From: Bimastos eiseni
Taxonomy: Eukaryota; Annelida; Clitellata; Crassiclitellata; Lumbricidae
Assembly: GCA_959347315.1 (NCBI GenBank)
Contig: OY365814.1
Coordinates: 1,492,033 to 1,556,032 of the forward strand
Length of the DNA: 64,000 nucleotides
Direction: 5' to 3'
Part shown: positions 44,337-58,304 of the stretch, piece by piece
Position numbering within the stretch: the stretch's first letter is position 1
Layout of the letters: every line of letters begins with the position of its first letter
The notes under the pieces: model-generated
What the model was told of the DNA's origin: nothing
What the model saw: the letters and a program-made list of their open reading frames with translations, nothing else
The model's database searches: none
Translations under genes and position numbers: made by a program

Positions 44337-45492
44337 CGTCTAAAAATAGTTGCCAGTCACTTTACGACAGGGTCGACAAGCAAGGGCCAGACTCTGTACA
44401 AACAGGATGCAACTGGCAGCATTAAAGGCTACAGGATGCGACTTACATCAGATCTGTTAGTCGTCTCTAATTTCAGAAAGGTCGGTGAAATGTTAGGCCT
44501 AGTTTTACATAATATGAAACGCATCGCAAATATCAGCGTTTAAATAAACAAGTAATAAAGACTTCTTCAAAGTTGTTTTCTATAAACGAACAGTATGGGC
44601 ATCAGTGCAGGAAGGCATAAGCGAAGCGATAACGAAAGTAATCGTACACGGAGAAACCCTGAATTGGGATTTTCTACAGTTCGCGAACTCGCTATGCAAT
44701 GTTTACTTGGGAAAGGTCAAGTGTATCGACTGCTTACTATTGCACAGGTGGGCGGAAGCTATACTTTACAACGTAGGCCTATACATGTGACTTAGTAATG
44801 TTTCGTTATCGAATGAAAACTATTGATGCCTTTATCATTTGGACTTATTGGAAGAGGTGTCAGAGTAATCGCAATCTCGAAATACCCGCTGCTCTCACAA
44901 AACCGAAGTCGTTCACCAAACTAGAAAAACTTACTCATTACTCGATCCGCAGGGATCATGATCCAGAGAGCCAGAATGTCAGACGGCTTTGGTGTATGGT
45001 TCTTAGAATTGAAATATTGAATGCAGGTGATGAAGGAAGAAGGCTAAGAAAGGAATTTGTGAAAAACAATGTTTCCAGCTTTGAGTGAAAACCTGGGAGT
45101 TTGCAAGAGGTGAGGTTTGGTTTTATGAGGAGCGCTCTATGTGCACGTCTTTTTGAGGGTCGCCTTTTTCTGGGGTAAACCTTTTTCAATATTTTGTTGT
45201 TTAGTAACTTTGGTTCATTACATCCATGTTTTCAAAATGTACTTCATCAGTCAACATTATATCTGCTTCTAAAGTACATGTAATGACTAGAAAATTGGCA
45301 TTCATCCTGATTTTGCAGAAAAGAGGAAGCACACAGCAAAACGTGTGACATTAGAAGAAACAGAAGAAGAATCACAATTACTAACGCCAAGGCTATAACG
45401 GATTTTTAAAGGCAAAGCAAAGCGTTTTCTACAGTATTTTGACCCAGCTGCGTTTTGAGTCGATGTAAAAAAATGGTTTCAGATTTCAATTG
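44337..45492 (+). repeat. Large inverted repeat, right arm, copy 2
   Basis: Identical to 10068-11223, including the 80-nt terminal exon-like piece (45319-45398) of the unknown coding family. Confidence 0.85.
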
Positions 45493-45605
45493 GAAATTAA
45501 ATAAAAAAAGTCTCTGTAATGTGTATGAATAATTTCAATTAATCGAATAAATTGTAAATTTTTAATGGTTATTTGTTTGTCAGATTCTGTTGATGTATAT
45601 TTACT

Positions 45606-48600
45606 TTAATTTCGACTTAGCTTGTAAACATCAAAACCTTGTCGTGAATCAATAACCGAGATCCTACGACGATGAATTGTTGCTTTTCTTCGTCATAATA
45701 CAATCTACATGGAGCATCAATCTACGTTTCTTCTTTTTCTTTTGTTGGACAAAGAATTCTATTCTATTTAAGATCGGAATCTAAGAGAATTACGCGACTG
45801 TTGTTACTATTTTTCAAGTTGTAGTCAGCCAAGAAAAGTCTATCATCTGAATCGAGTGAGAGATCGACAGGTCTATATAATATTTGCGCTATACTTGAGG
45901 GAATGAAACGACGGATGACCGTCTGTCCATCACTTGACAATTCATATACGAACGACTCTGTATCATCCATCCATCTGTAAAGGATGACGAAAGTCTCGAT
46001 GCATGTTTTCACTGCTTGAAATGTTTTCACTGCTTGGATTGGATTCAAGAAGTCTCTTGGTAACCGAGCGGATCGAAGGAGTTTTGCGTCTGATCCGTAT
46101 ATATTCAGATTGAACGATGAACTGTCAACTACCAACAATTTTCCATCACTGGACACTGACAGAGTACGTGGAGCATAATAAAGGTGCAGCCATCTGAGGA
46201 TTTTGTGTTGTTCGTGTGCTTCTTTAGTTATCTTCCAGATGCATTTATTCCAAGTGTCAGAAACGTAGAGACAATTTTCCTTCTGACTGGATCCAATGTC
46301 TTGTGGATATTCAATCTCATCTATTTCAACATCTGTCTTAGGAGGAAATGGATTTCGATTCTCAAAGACACGAATTATAACTAGACTGGCAGTTTAATAG
46401 CGATATGCTCGACAGAGGACGAAGATTTCGTTTCCCAGTTTAGTCACTCCGTACACCTCCTCATCTATTACTACGTCTCTTCTCTGCATGAAGTTGATGG
46501 AAATCTGAAAATTAACTAAAATGAAGAAAAGCAGAAAATTTAATTCGCTTTAATTTCTGTTAATGATGTTCTTTTTAAATAAGCCTATTATTGTTATATA
46601 TTCACATTTCAATTTTCGATCCATGTCTTCATTATTGTAATTTTAGTCACATAAATAATACTAAAGCGCGTCTGGCAAACATTTGTTCTGTCACTCAATC
46701 ATTGCCTCTCACCAGAACCCAAAGTAAAATAATAACAACAAATTATTATTAACTAATTCCACTTATACACCCATTATGTTCCAATTATATTAAAAGTGAG
46801 CACTAATACATGTAGTTATTTAGACTATCTTAGTAATATTCATATATAAATATAATATTTGTTAAATATATATATATATAATATATATATATATATATAA
46901 CTACATGCTTTTTTCATCACTTCCTTTTTCACTTATATCATCAGTGTAGGCTTACAAATATGAATCATGTTTTCCAATTCCACCTTATGGTTTCTTCTAT
47001 AGTCCTTATTTCACTGAAATAAACAACGGAAAGACAACTGAAGCAACTTTGCGATAATTATATAATTACCATGAATATCAAACTGTGTGCATTCTACACA
47101 CTCTACAGCAGCAAGGTGATTTTGATTTAAGTATAATGATCCGTTGTTATGGAAAGCCCATTGTCCCCACCTTTTCGGGCTGTAAATGTTACTTTATACC
47201 TCCAAAGTCAACCATAGGCGTTTACTAAACGAACTTTACAATGCTGATGTGTGAAGTCCGTGAGTAAACATTGTAATAGTAAATTAGCCTTTTCACTAGA
47301 TCTCTCAAACTCCCACGTGTAAATTACCTCAAACTACGATTCGAGCAGAGACCTACCAAATGAGAAAGATCATTTTGTCATTAAGCGCAACCTGAAACCT
47401 CTTTTGGTAGATTAAGTTTCGTTTTATCAATTAATATTTATTGTAACTCTTTTTCTGACTCAATTTTTCATATCTATTAAATTTATTCTCAAATAATATG
47501 TCTCACTTGTCTGCTTAGACGTTTCACTAATTTGAGCCGAGCATGTTGATTGCACGTTTTGAGTTTTCCTAAAAATGATTTCATTTTTTAATACTTACCA
47601 ACGGATATCTTGAATTGGTTCTCTTCAATTTGTAATATCGTTGAAATAATTGCATCATAAATTGCAGAGAGCTTTTCTGTCAACTGATTCGATTCGTACA
47701 GCGACTGAATATATTCAAGTGCTGCTTGTGAATTTCACCAGATCCAAACGATTACAGTCTGTCCTTTCAGCTGAGAGTTCAGAATTTCTACGCCTTCGTC
47801 CTTCAGTTGACTGATGAGTTCTTCAGCTCGATGTGACCGTGGTTCGGTTTTGTCAAGAAGACCTTCGATGTTTTGATGAAGTTGCTGTGTTTCCTTTGCG
47901 TCACCAGTTTGCAATTTGACTTTTATTACAACTAAAGTCAAAAACATATTTTGAATGCCAAATTACTTACTACGACGTTGATTTAGTTCAAAGCAGTTGA
48001 ATATGAAAATATGCCGTAGGCTGTTGTTGCATGACAAATAAATGTTTCGTTTGACTTAACACAGAGAACATTATCATGCAATAAAAAGTCACCATCGCGC
48101 GTACAATTATTGTTATAAAGTAAATATTCGAATTGATCAATCTCAAGAGTAAACGATATACGCAGCTTTGAAGATTATGGAGCAAAGCCAGTGGCTGGGA
48201 ATAAGATGAATTATATTATGAATTAATAAAACTTTATATAGCGCCTCTTCCAGAGATCTACTCTGAGACACTGTCAGGCTGGCCTATGTGTTGTTAAATG
48301 CAGTGTCGTAGCAAAGGAGCGAAGCGGGCGAACGTATACGATATTCCGAAGTGTCATCGAAATGATCGAATGGCCACTTGTGTTTATACACATCAGAGCA
48401 GTCCTCAGGCAATTTGGCGCCCTAGGCATTCATCTGTATAAAAGCGCCCCACTCTCGTTGCATGAAAACTAAAATGTGATAAACATGAGGTCAGGCAAAT
48501 ACTACACGGGGCAAACCAAATTTATAGAGTTTATAGACGATTCTGGCATATGAAAATTAATAGGGAAAGGGCATGAGATTCAATAAGGTGTTTGGCTTGA

Positions 48601-51421
48601 ATATCGTTGTTGGAATTATTACTAAAACTAGTTTTTAATAACTATTTTATCAATTTGTTTCGTATCATCATAAAATTTTATTCCCGAAAACTTAACCATA
48701 TTATCCCTAAGCTTCGCTATTTTGTTTCTGATTTAATTTTTTCAATTAAATACGCTAAAATCACATTTACCAAGATCATTAATGGCCACGCGAGCAAAAC
48801 CCAGGCCTTAGGAAAGACCGCGTGTGCCTATTGATCTATGACCGCAGAGGTCGACGTTGCTATAGAGAACAACATGTAGGCCTAGTTTATAAGTAGTCTG
48901 GGAACACAACATGCGCTGTACATATTCACCCTGCCTTTTGAGAAGAATTGCTGCACATCGACGAGTACGAAGTTATAAACCTCAGCGCTCAGCGAAGACA
49001 ATGGGCCTAGGTTAGCTATGACAGTAAGTAAATGACTGTAAACAATCCAGTATGGAGATTATTATTATTTTAGAAAATCGTTAAATGAATTTTGAATTGT
49101 AAACCTCCTCCGTTTTCTAGGATTCTTGCCACGGTCTTTTGGCGTGTTCGTCGAAGACATCTCACAAAATCTGAATATTTCGACTTGTCCATGGATCTCA
49201 CAATCCGCAACAGTTCGACGTTCTTATTTCTGTTTGAACGTTGGCGTTGAATAAAGTGACTCATTTCCTTCGTCATGCAGTGAGCGGATAACATCGAAGT
49301 TAATAATTCGTCATGCGGTTGAATATTATGCAACAAAAACTCTACGTTGTTTCTAAAGACCGCAGATATTTTATTGGTTTTTCCATAAAAATCTAAAATA
49401 TAGAATGTTATCATTACTTTTGAATAGCGCTAATATAGAACAATGTTTTATCGATAGCAAAATAATTTAAGTTAGCACAAACATCTGCTAATTTAGGATG
49501 AGAAAGAAGTGATTGAGTTGATTTAACTCGAAAAATAACATTCAAACCTAGATAAAACCATGATAAAATTATTGTCAGACTCTTATAAATGCAAATACAT
49601 GTACATAATCCATTTCAACGGTGTCTCACAAGGCATCAATTATAGCTAGAAGACATTATTTGCACATTTCTGTTGAGTCTGATGAAACTAACTTCCGGTG
49701 TTTCACTACAGAATGTGGTTCTGAATAATCTGGAAATATGTTTCGGCGCCACAAACAAAATGTTCTAAAATTGCTGAATTTTTTATTATTCTTCTCAGCA
49801 GAGAGAACTGGATATTATGTACGGCATGGAGACAATCGTGCAATAGATGCGACTGGCTAATGTCGTCGAAGAGGCAATTCTGAAGAGCACGCCTAAGGTG
49901 ATGATGTTGATGACGTCGACGACGACGATGACGATGAAGTCGACGACAACGATGATGGTGGTGGTGATGGTGGTAATGATGATGATGATGATGGCAATGA
50001 TGATGATGATGACATCAGCCTGCAATCCTGAAGGAACCCATCTGATTCAAATTGCTAAGAATTCCCCAAGTAAAATGTCTGGATCAATAGCTAACCAGAT
50101 TGCTAACGATGATGATGACACTTAAAAAAATAGGTATGCGGACGTTTCATCCCCGGACGATTCATGAAGTGATGACGATGAAGACGACGACGACATTACA
50201 GGACATTTTCAACGACAGGATGTTTAATCACCAATAATTATTAATGTTTTATTGCTCCAATACTTCGTAGCAATTCTTTCTTTATGCCACTACTTTAACC
50301 ATTAATTTCTCAATGTTAGCAGTGCAATTGAACGTCTCAAGGACGCATGCACTGTTCCTAACAAAATACATATATATTATTATGTATATTGTGAGCAGAT
50401 CTTCAAAAATCACGATTTCAATATTATAGGATTCGTGATTTCTCGTTTTCAAAACATTTAGGTTTATCTTGTTACGATGATGTTGATGACGGTGATGATG
50501 ATGGTGGTGGTGACGGTGACGGTGACGATGACGATGATATTATTATCAGCTTAAACTTTTCACGGAAATCTTTCGATTCAAAAGTCTCAAAAATCCCTGA
50601 GTGAAACGTCTGGATTATCAATCAATCATTCAATCAATCAACTAATCAATCACTAGCTAGATTTGTAACGATTATGAAAATTTTGAAAATTGTCTGGCTA
50701 TATTCAAATATTTAACCAAAGCAATAGCTTGTAATCGAGGCAAAGAAATTCGACAGTAATGCTTGAAAACACCTTTTCATTTTAGATATCGCCAGATTTT
50801 CTTTTTGAACCGACGTCTGGTAATTCTTCGATTGAAGCAAACGTCAACAGATATGAGAGATCTAATGACAGCTTCGTCTCTCTGCTTTGACGAGGAATTC
50901 AACACCCAATGCAGATAGGACTTTTGCAAGATTGTATCCAATACCTCCAATGGAAGATCGTACAACTGAAAAGGAAAGGATGTGTATTAACAAATGTTTT
51001 AGGGTGTCATTTTAAATATTTTTAATTCACATACATAATTAAGCATATTTTTCTGGTCCAAATGTTTGCAATGCGATGAAAGCAGCCCAACAGATTTTGA
51101 ACTTGAAGTTGAGGGTACAGATGATTTTTGATAGATGATCACGTGACAGGGTGACATTGTAAGAAGAGGTGAGCAACACTTTCAAAAAATAGAAGTTAAA
51201 GGTCTGTTCCAAGGGTTGATGAATTCGCCCAGTTTTGCTCTCTTATTTGATTGTTATTCCAGCGCCTATATCCCCACTGACATTCTCTCCTGCCCGGCCT
51301 TCTAATGTTGTTCTTTATAGTGTTTCTGTGGATAACATACTTAAGTACACAGTCTTACCGTTGTAGTAGAAGTAGTTTCATTAGGTTCATCTTGTCTAAT
51401 CTGTCGTCTTTGCTGATCTTC
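45606..51421 (-). pseudogene. Gene A, copy 2 (pseudogene)
   Basis: Exons at 51359-51421, 50779-50965, 49105-49392, 47599-47931 and 45606-46515. All lesions of gene A are shared: stops at 47735-47737, 46394-46396, 45764-45766 and 45722-45724, and the lost F-box donor. Gene A was therefore already dead when the 34-kb block duplicated. Confidence 0.85.
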
Positions 51422-51631
51422 AGATAACAAAAATGAAGTACTATAAATTGAGTTTTATGTAAAAAAATGTACTCGCAAAATCCATTTTCCAAAACAGTTA
51501 AGAGTCTGGTTACATTATCAACTAATATTGACTAACTTTTTCAATATGCCCAAAATTCGATCAAATGTCCACAAATAAAAGGGAAAAGCAAATAATGTTT
51601 GCAATCAGCTGATTTCGTCATTCCTTTAGTT

Positions 51632-52237
51632 CAGAGGTTTTCAAACTGAGGTCCGCGGACCCCTTAGGTTCCGTCGCTTGTTGCCAAGGGGTTCGCATGC
51701 AGATGCAAAAAAACAATAAAAATAGTACATTTGCAAGGTTTTCGTTATCATCATAAATTATAAACACAACTTATCTATCTGTGATTACTTAGTGATGTCT
51801 AGGTACTCTAGTAGCATTAGTTTCGTCCGGTGCTATTGTTTGAATCGTCCACATGCAAATATATACTAGGGCCTACATTTTGTCACACGGTATCTCAAAA
51901 TATAGCTTACTTAGTGATGTCTAGGTACTCTAGTAACATTAGTTTCTTCCGGTGCTATTTTTACTGCACGTTATTGTAATTGTGATATACCAACTGAGAG
52001 AAAATAGCCGATCAAAAAAAGAAGAAATTCCGCCAGTATAATTCAGAGTATATTTCATATGATCTCAATGCAGTCGGAACAAATGCTGATCAACCACTTG
52101 GTGCTATGTATGTGCAAACTATGTCTAATGAGTCAACGAAACCACCGAAATTGAATCGCCACTTAACTACAATGCATGCAGATGTTGCCGATAAGCCCAA
52201 GGTTTATTTCGAGCGACAAGAGGAGCTGTACTTATAG
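51632..52237 (+). mobile_element. hAT remnant, copy 2
   Basis: Identical to 17363-17968. The ZBED-like frame is at 51998-52237, with both finger cysteines lost. Confidence 0.75.
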
Positions 52238-52345
52238 TCAGGTGCACTATGTAACTTTTCCGGACTTTTTGGAGAGTTTGAAAACTATACATTTTTGAAA
52301 ACATTATTGTATAGGCAATCAGAAAAATAATGTTTCCATTTGCCC

Positions 52346-52662
52346 TGATACCCATATGGCCGCCATCTTGGATTTGACGAAATGGCCCCCATAAAAAGGC
52401 TTTTGTCAATACCTCAGCTTCTACATCACTTAGAAGTATGATTTTGATGGCTAAACAACCATTTCGAGGGAAACGAATCTAATATACTAGTTGCAGAGTA
52501 GTTGATACCTTTATGGCCGCCATCTTGGATTTGACAAAATGGCCGCCATAACAAAGGCTTTCGTCAATATATCAGATTCCACATCGCTTAGAAATATGAT
52601 CCTGATGGCTAAACTACCATTTCTAGGGACAATGAATCCAATGGTACTAATTGCATACGAGT
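52346..52662. repeat. 157-bp dimer, copy 2
   Basis: Identical to 18077-18393. Confidence 0.85.
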
Positions 52663-52673
52663 TGATACCTGTA

Positions 52674-53029
52674 AGTTAAGACACGAGTATACGTTGTAAA
52701 GCACGAGCCTCGGTAGAACCTCTAAGCACCTGTGTAAGAGTAAGCAGCTGATGGACTTGACCTTCTCTTACGTAAACGTCGCATTGCAAATCCCAATCCA
52801 CGTTTTCTCCGTTTACGATTACTTTCGTTATCGTTTTGCTCATGCCTTCCTGTATAGGCGTCCAATCTGCTCGTTTACAGAAAATAACATAAAATGTGTC
52901 TTTATATCTGATATTACTTGTCTATTAAAGTTTCATTCGTAAAATCAACACTGACCACTTGACATTAGTTTTCATCGATCGTTCTAACACGAGAGACGGC
53001 TACAGGTGTAAGTCGAATCAAGAAGCTTA
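52674..53029 (-). pseudogene. Unknown coding family, divergent copy, copy 2
   Basis: Identical to 18405-18760; same open minus-strand frame with QEGMSKTITK and VIVNGENVDWDL. Confidence 0.55.
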
Positions 53030-54348
53030 TAATATGGTTAGTTTCAGCAAATTACAAAGTTTGCCTTCGAAATGTGATTAGGTCAAGGGTCTATTGACTA
53101 TTTCAAGACAACTGTTATCCTGTCGTCACAACAAATATCTTCGTCGTCTACAGATCACCGAGTAAAGAATCTAAGTTATGATAATCTACTGTTCCAGGTG
53201 AAGGCTAAGGTTTGCATTTTGATTGTTCAAATGCAAATTTCGAATATTCACGATCTGTGTATTTTTTAACTGTACAACTTCCTGCACATTTTAGTATTTG
53301 TTTAAGTTAATTGCTTGATTTGTCACTGGTAATTATCCTGGGACCTACTCTTAACCATTGAAGACCCAAGATAATTTTGCCTAACACAAAATGCCTAAGA
53401 AATTAGTCACCTCTGACATACCTTCTGTAAGCCGTTTCTTGTTGTATTCTGCATGTTTCGTGTCATCGATATTAATAACAAATATGTTATCTATGTTATG
53501 ATACGTGCTAGTCATATATTTGTTTAAGTAAAACTGTCATTGTATTTGGATAAAAACATCTTGGTCAAATCATTTTGTGTGTAAATGAGCTGAAGATAAT
53601 TATTTTTCGTTCACGTTTACTGAAGTGTGTTGTGCAATAGCATATTTGTCATAATCGATAATTGCAAATAATAGATTACAATAAGCAGATACTATATAAC
53701 TAGCAAAACATGCAAAATATAGGCCTATTATTGTATTAATAGCTAACCGCATAGTTTGCTTCTGATGCATTGACAACACACGATACTAGTTGCTGTTTTA
53801 GACTGCTCTGAACAGACCCTATTGCCTCATGTGTCACAATGGCTAAATATATTCCTGACTTTTTCATTTCACACGAAGTACTTGATTAGAGTAAACAGAG
53901 ATCATACTAGAAGACGTGTCTTTTGAACAACTTAACGTTGATAAATCGGTGTTTTATTGAAGAAACAGGATCATCGTATTGATTCCAATAATCAGTCAAT
54001 CAACGGTTCTTGATATAATAGCGCTTCTTAAGAAATCTACTCAGAGGCGCTCCGGGTTCAGCAACGGCCAAGAAGGATAGGTTTAAAAACATTAGAACTC
54101 GTTAAGAAAGTTAAAAGTGTCCTTTAATTTCTATGCAATATTCACAAAACTTGACTGAATTAAATTGGGATTAAATATATAATTATTCTATATATTTTCC
54201 CATCATTTGAAGAATTGTATTCATTTATAATACTATTACTCTTACGTTTGCAAATTTAGTAACCTACAACGTGTGAACCCGTTTGCCAACTGTAGGGAAC
54301 GTTGCACCTGAGTAATTTTAAAAGTTTTATGTATAAATAAAAATCAGC

Positions 54349-54544
54349 CTTCATTCATTCATCAAAGATGAATATAACGCCCCTTTAACATCTCTACGCA
54401 GGAGTTCTTCCGACCCCAGCACGGCTGAAAATGATAGTTTTAAATGAGGCAAGCATAAAGAATCAGCGTGAACCTGGGTACCAAGCCAGAAATAGCCTGT
54501 TCCAGAGCGATGGACCGACCAACCGCTGAGAGCTTCACTTTATT
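54349..54544 (-). mobile_element. tRNA-derived SINE, copy 2
   Basis: Identical to 20080-20275. Confidence 0.65.
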
Positions 54545-56593
54545 TAGTAGTTGTGCGGGCAAATTGGACGATGAGCATACTTCGCTCAGAAGAGCGAAGA
54601 GAATGACCACCCTATGACGTCAGACAAATTAATATACAGGAAGATAATGTCTGCATCGTATTTTAAATTATAAAATATGGGGAAGTGTTTTATTGAATAT
54701 TGAAATACTCACGATCGTAGGCGATGTAACAATGTTGAGGGTTAGTATTTTTTCGATAAAGTAAATTTAGTTCTGATATTGTTGCAATGCATTTTCCTCA
54801 CTAAGGTGGATGGAGAGAGTTGTCTGTTGGCTTCAGGTTCTCAAATGTCATGATTGTTGAAAGGACAATATCTTCTGCTGCAAAAAATGTCGGCCGCAAT
54901 ACAAACGAATATGTTACTTCTACGGCCGAATGCATGAAAAATTTAGCTCATGAAGACCTCTGCGTAATTTTAATCCTACGCCGTGAGGGTCGGTAAAGTT
55001 GAGGTGAAAAACCCTGAAGGTCGGTTAAGATCACTTTAGAATTCGTGAGGGTCGTTAAGAGTCAGAACTAGGGTTAATGTTGGTTTTAGACATGTGCGAG
55101 GAACTTTCGGCCACATAAGTAACTTTTTCGTGCGTTGAGAGGCCGAAGTATCGTCCGCAGAGACTCCGATCGAGTTGAATATATATACTGCATAGGGCCT
55201 ACTTTGTGTAAACGTTTAATTGCGTCCTAACTGTAATTGAGTGATATGATGCATAGCTCACTTTGGTGATATTAGTACAGATGTATTATTGGCCCACATT
55301 CATTTGCATTTTAAATGAGAAAGCATAGTTTCTAATACAAGCTTAGCTCTTGCGATTGCGGTTATAATTGAATTTAAAATAATGTGAGCGAATTATTGCT
55401 GATGTGACGCAGATGAATTTTCAAGATCGTCAAAGTATTTAGTTACCTACCTATTAATTAATGAATATTCATTAGGCCTACGATCATGAGTATTTCAATA
55501 TTCAACAAAACACTTTCCCATTAATTCATTTCAAATTGTTCACGTGGCCTTAACTGAAGCCTATCAAGCAACCAATTACATTTCCACCAATTCCACCAAT
55601 GTCGGCACTTAAGATATTCAGACCATCCGACCAATGTCGCAGCCTACTGTAACACGTTGATACAGTACCGTTAAGTTCTGCGCGTCCTTTACTCGTCCCT
55701 AAGTTACTGCCCTGCGCTTGTCCTTCGAATGGCGCTGTAAAAGTTTACGATACGCTTTGCTTGACGCACTCTTGAATAGCCTAGGGTTAGAGTAGAGCTT
55801 ATGGGTAGAAGAATGGCAGTTGGGGTTTAAAAGCGAAGGGTTTTGAGATACAGTGCAAGAACACACTCTACCTTTGACTGTCTTATACTGTATAAACTGT
55901 CGCCAGTCGCTGACTTAGTATAACTGTTTATCGACAGGAATTGGTTTGTTATCGAGTTAGTCGGATAAAAACAGCGCTAGTGTGGATCGTAATCACTCTC
56001 AGTCTCTTCCTGCTTAAGCTCATCTTCTTCTGGAGAAAGGATTGGGAGGTCAAGTGCATCGCCAGCAGGTCAACCGCAATAGAAGCCAATTGGGTTCTAC
56101 TAAAGGTACATGTACTGTAATCAACTACAGAATCTGTATGTCTATGTAGGCCTATGTCTCTGTCTGCCCCTGCCTTTGTCTGTCCCTGCCTCTGTCTGTA
56201 TGTGTCGGCCTCTGCTTCTACCTCTATTTCTCTTGTTTTCTAATAATGTACGTACCGTGACAGTGCCTAGACAGAGGAGTTATCCCACAGTGTCCTTAAC
56301 CCTCAGCGACCAACATATTCTACTCCTTAATAATGACAAAATGAACTCCATCAGTAAATCACGCGCTCGGTTACTCTAGTTTGCTACAAGTTCAAGTTAT
56401 AACTGTTCAATGCTTACCATCTACTAGTCTGATAAGATGAAATTAATGCTTTACTGTATGGGAGCATTGGGTGGAATGACCCAAATTGCTGCAAAATAAA
56501 ACGCTGAAATGACTTGCACAACAACTATTGCACCTTCGCTGAGTTCTTTCCCGCCCTTAACCCTCTACCCTCTGTCCACATATGATATAAGAC

Positions 56594-56834
56594 TTGAAAT
56601 TCATTGACTGCGGGCATATTATGCTGAGTCGAGCTTTCTCAGTGGTTGGTCCATCCACCTGGAATGGGCTCCGGGTTGCCCTCCGCCTTCCCCCTTACAA
56701 TGATCTACCTACCTTTTGTAAGCTGCTAAAGTCATTTCTTTTTGGCCGTGGCTGGGCTGGGATCACCTCTGAGTAGTTTCCCTTGAAGAGACCCTATATA
56801 AATTATCGAAATGAATGAGTGAATGAATATTATG
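56594..56834 (+). mobile_element. CR1/L2-like LINE 3' end, copy 2
   Basis: Identical to 22325-22565. Confidence 0.8.
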
Positions 56835-58214
56835 AACGCAGTGAATAGATCCCAAATGACAGCATCAAATCACCACCATCATTGTGATGTCATATTTTTG
56901 CTGGTTTGGACAATATGCCACGTTGAGCCAACTGTTGCATGTCCACGCAACGTTCTGTACTACCAACAAAAACTCTGGCAGTTGACCATTAAACTTATAA
57001 CATAATAGTCAAGGAACGCCACCAATTCGTAGAGGTTCAGCCATTCATCACGCGTTACCTTGTCGTCGAATCTCGTTTGTTGTATTATGATGCAATGAAA
57101 TCGTGTCTTTCACAAGGGCGCAAGGAAAACTGCCCTGATTCAAATACCACAGGCTTCGATTGTGGCTGGTGATTTTCTGTCTAACCACTCGCCAATATAC
57201 AGGGTCCAACTCACATGAACGCAACGATCATCTTTTCTTTGAAAGGGTTCCACTCTGAGCGTTGATTTCAGACTTTCCCTCCAGCTATTTATGTCGGCCG
57301 ATTCGTCTCGTCACCACCTGTTCAACATCTGAAGAACAATGCCATCAATAATTTTCGGAGTCAAGAGAAGCTAGCAGGTCTATCTATCCAGAATTGTGTC
57401 ACACCGAGATGCTTCAGTTACTTTAATGGGTGTTCGAATGATACGGGCCTAATCTTCAACACGCTGATGTTCTGATGTCGGTGACTGTCTTACATTTGTT
57501 GAAGTCATCATATGACCTGATGCCGAATTTGTTTGTACTGCTTTCCTCCTGCTGTAGCGAACTGGATGTAGGAGTTGCAATCTACTCCTCTCTGGCGTTC
57601 CACAGTCACGGAAAGTCCTTCTAGATTCAGCACTCAAGGAAAACCCTAAATTCATTCCACCAAACTGATACCCCTGGAAAGCCGAGTCCCAAGGTATTCC
57701 TGTAGGTGAAAGCGTCCTATGGATGCTAGCCGGTCTGGCCCAGGGCTTAAAGACAGCGACGATGGCGACGATCGATACTGTGCTATGTCCCGACCAACGA
57801 CTCGAAATTACGTTCAACGAGCTTTATTTTATAAAAAAAACGAAATTGAATGAAACACTGTTGTTCGATTAGTAAAACAGATTAACCGAATCTTGTAATG
57901 ATACATCTTCTTTTCGTTTTCTCTTTCTTTCAGGTTCTTATGTAGGCTACATGTAGATTCAGCCGGTTCCCGCACAGGCGCATCTGAGAGTCATATTATG
58001 AAAGTACATGTGAAAATTGATTCAAGGGAACCTTGCAACCAATCAGAAGTCTCCATTTTAGTAATGATATGCGAGTTGAATATTCACTACGGCTACGCGC
58101 TTCGATTAAGTTGGCAACCAAATATCAAGTCCATAGTTTATATTATTTCGAACCTAAATTGTCTGAATTGGCAGATTGCATTAAACATTAGGCCAAAGGT
58201 TCAAAAGCTCGTTC

Positions 58215-58304
58215 GATATGAGAGATCTAATGACAGCTGCTTCCTGCATTCCTCTGCTGTGACGAGGAAATCAACACCCAATAGAGATAGGACTTTTGCA
58301 AGAG
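58215..58304 (-). pseudogene. F-box exon relic, copy 2
   Basis: Identical to 23946-24035. Confidence 0.8.
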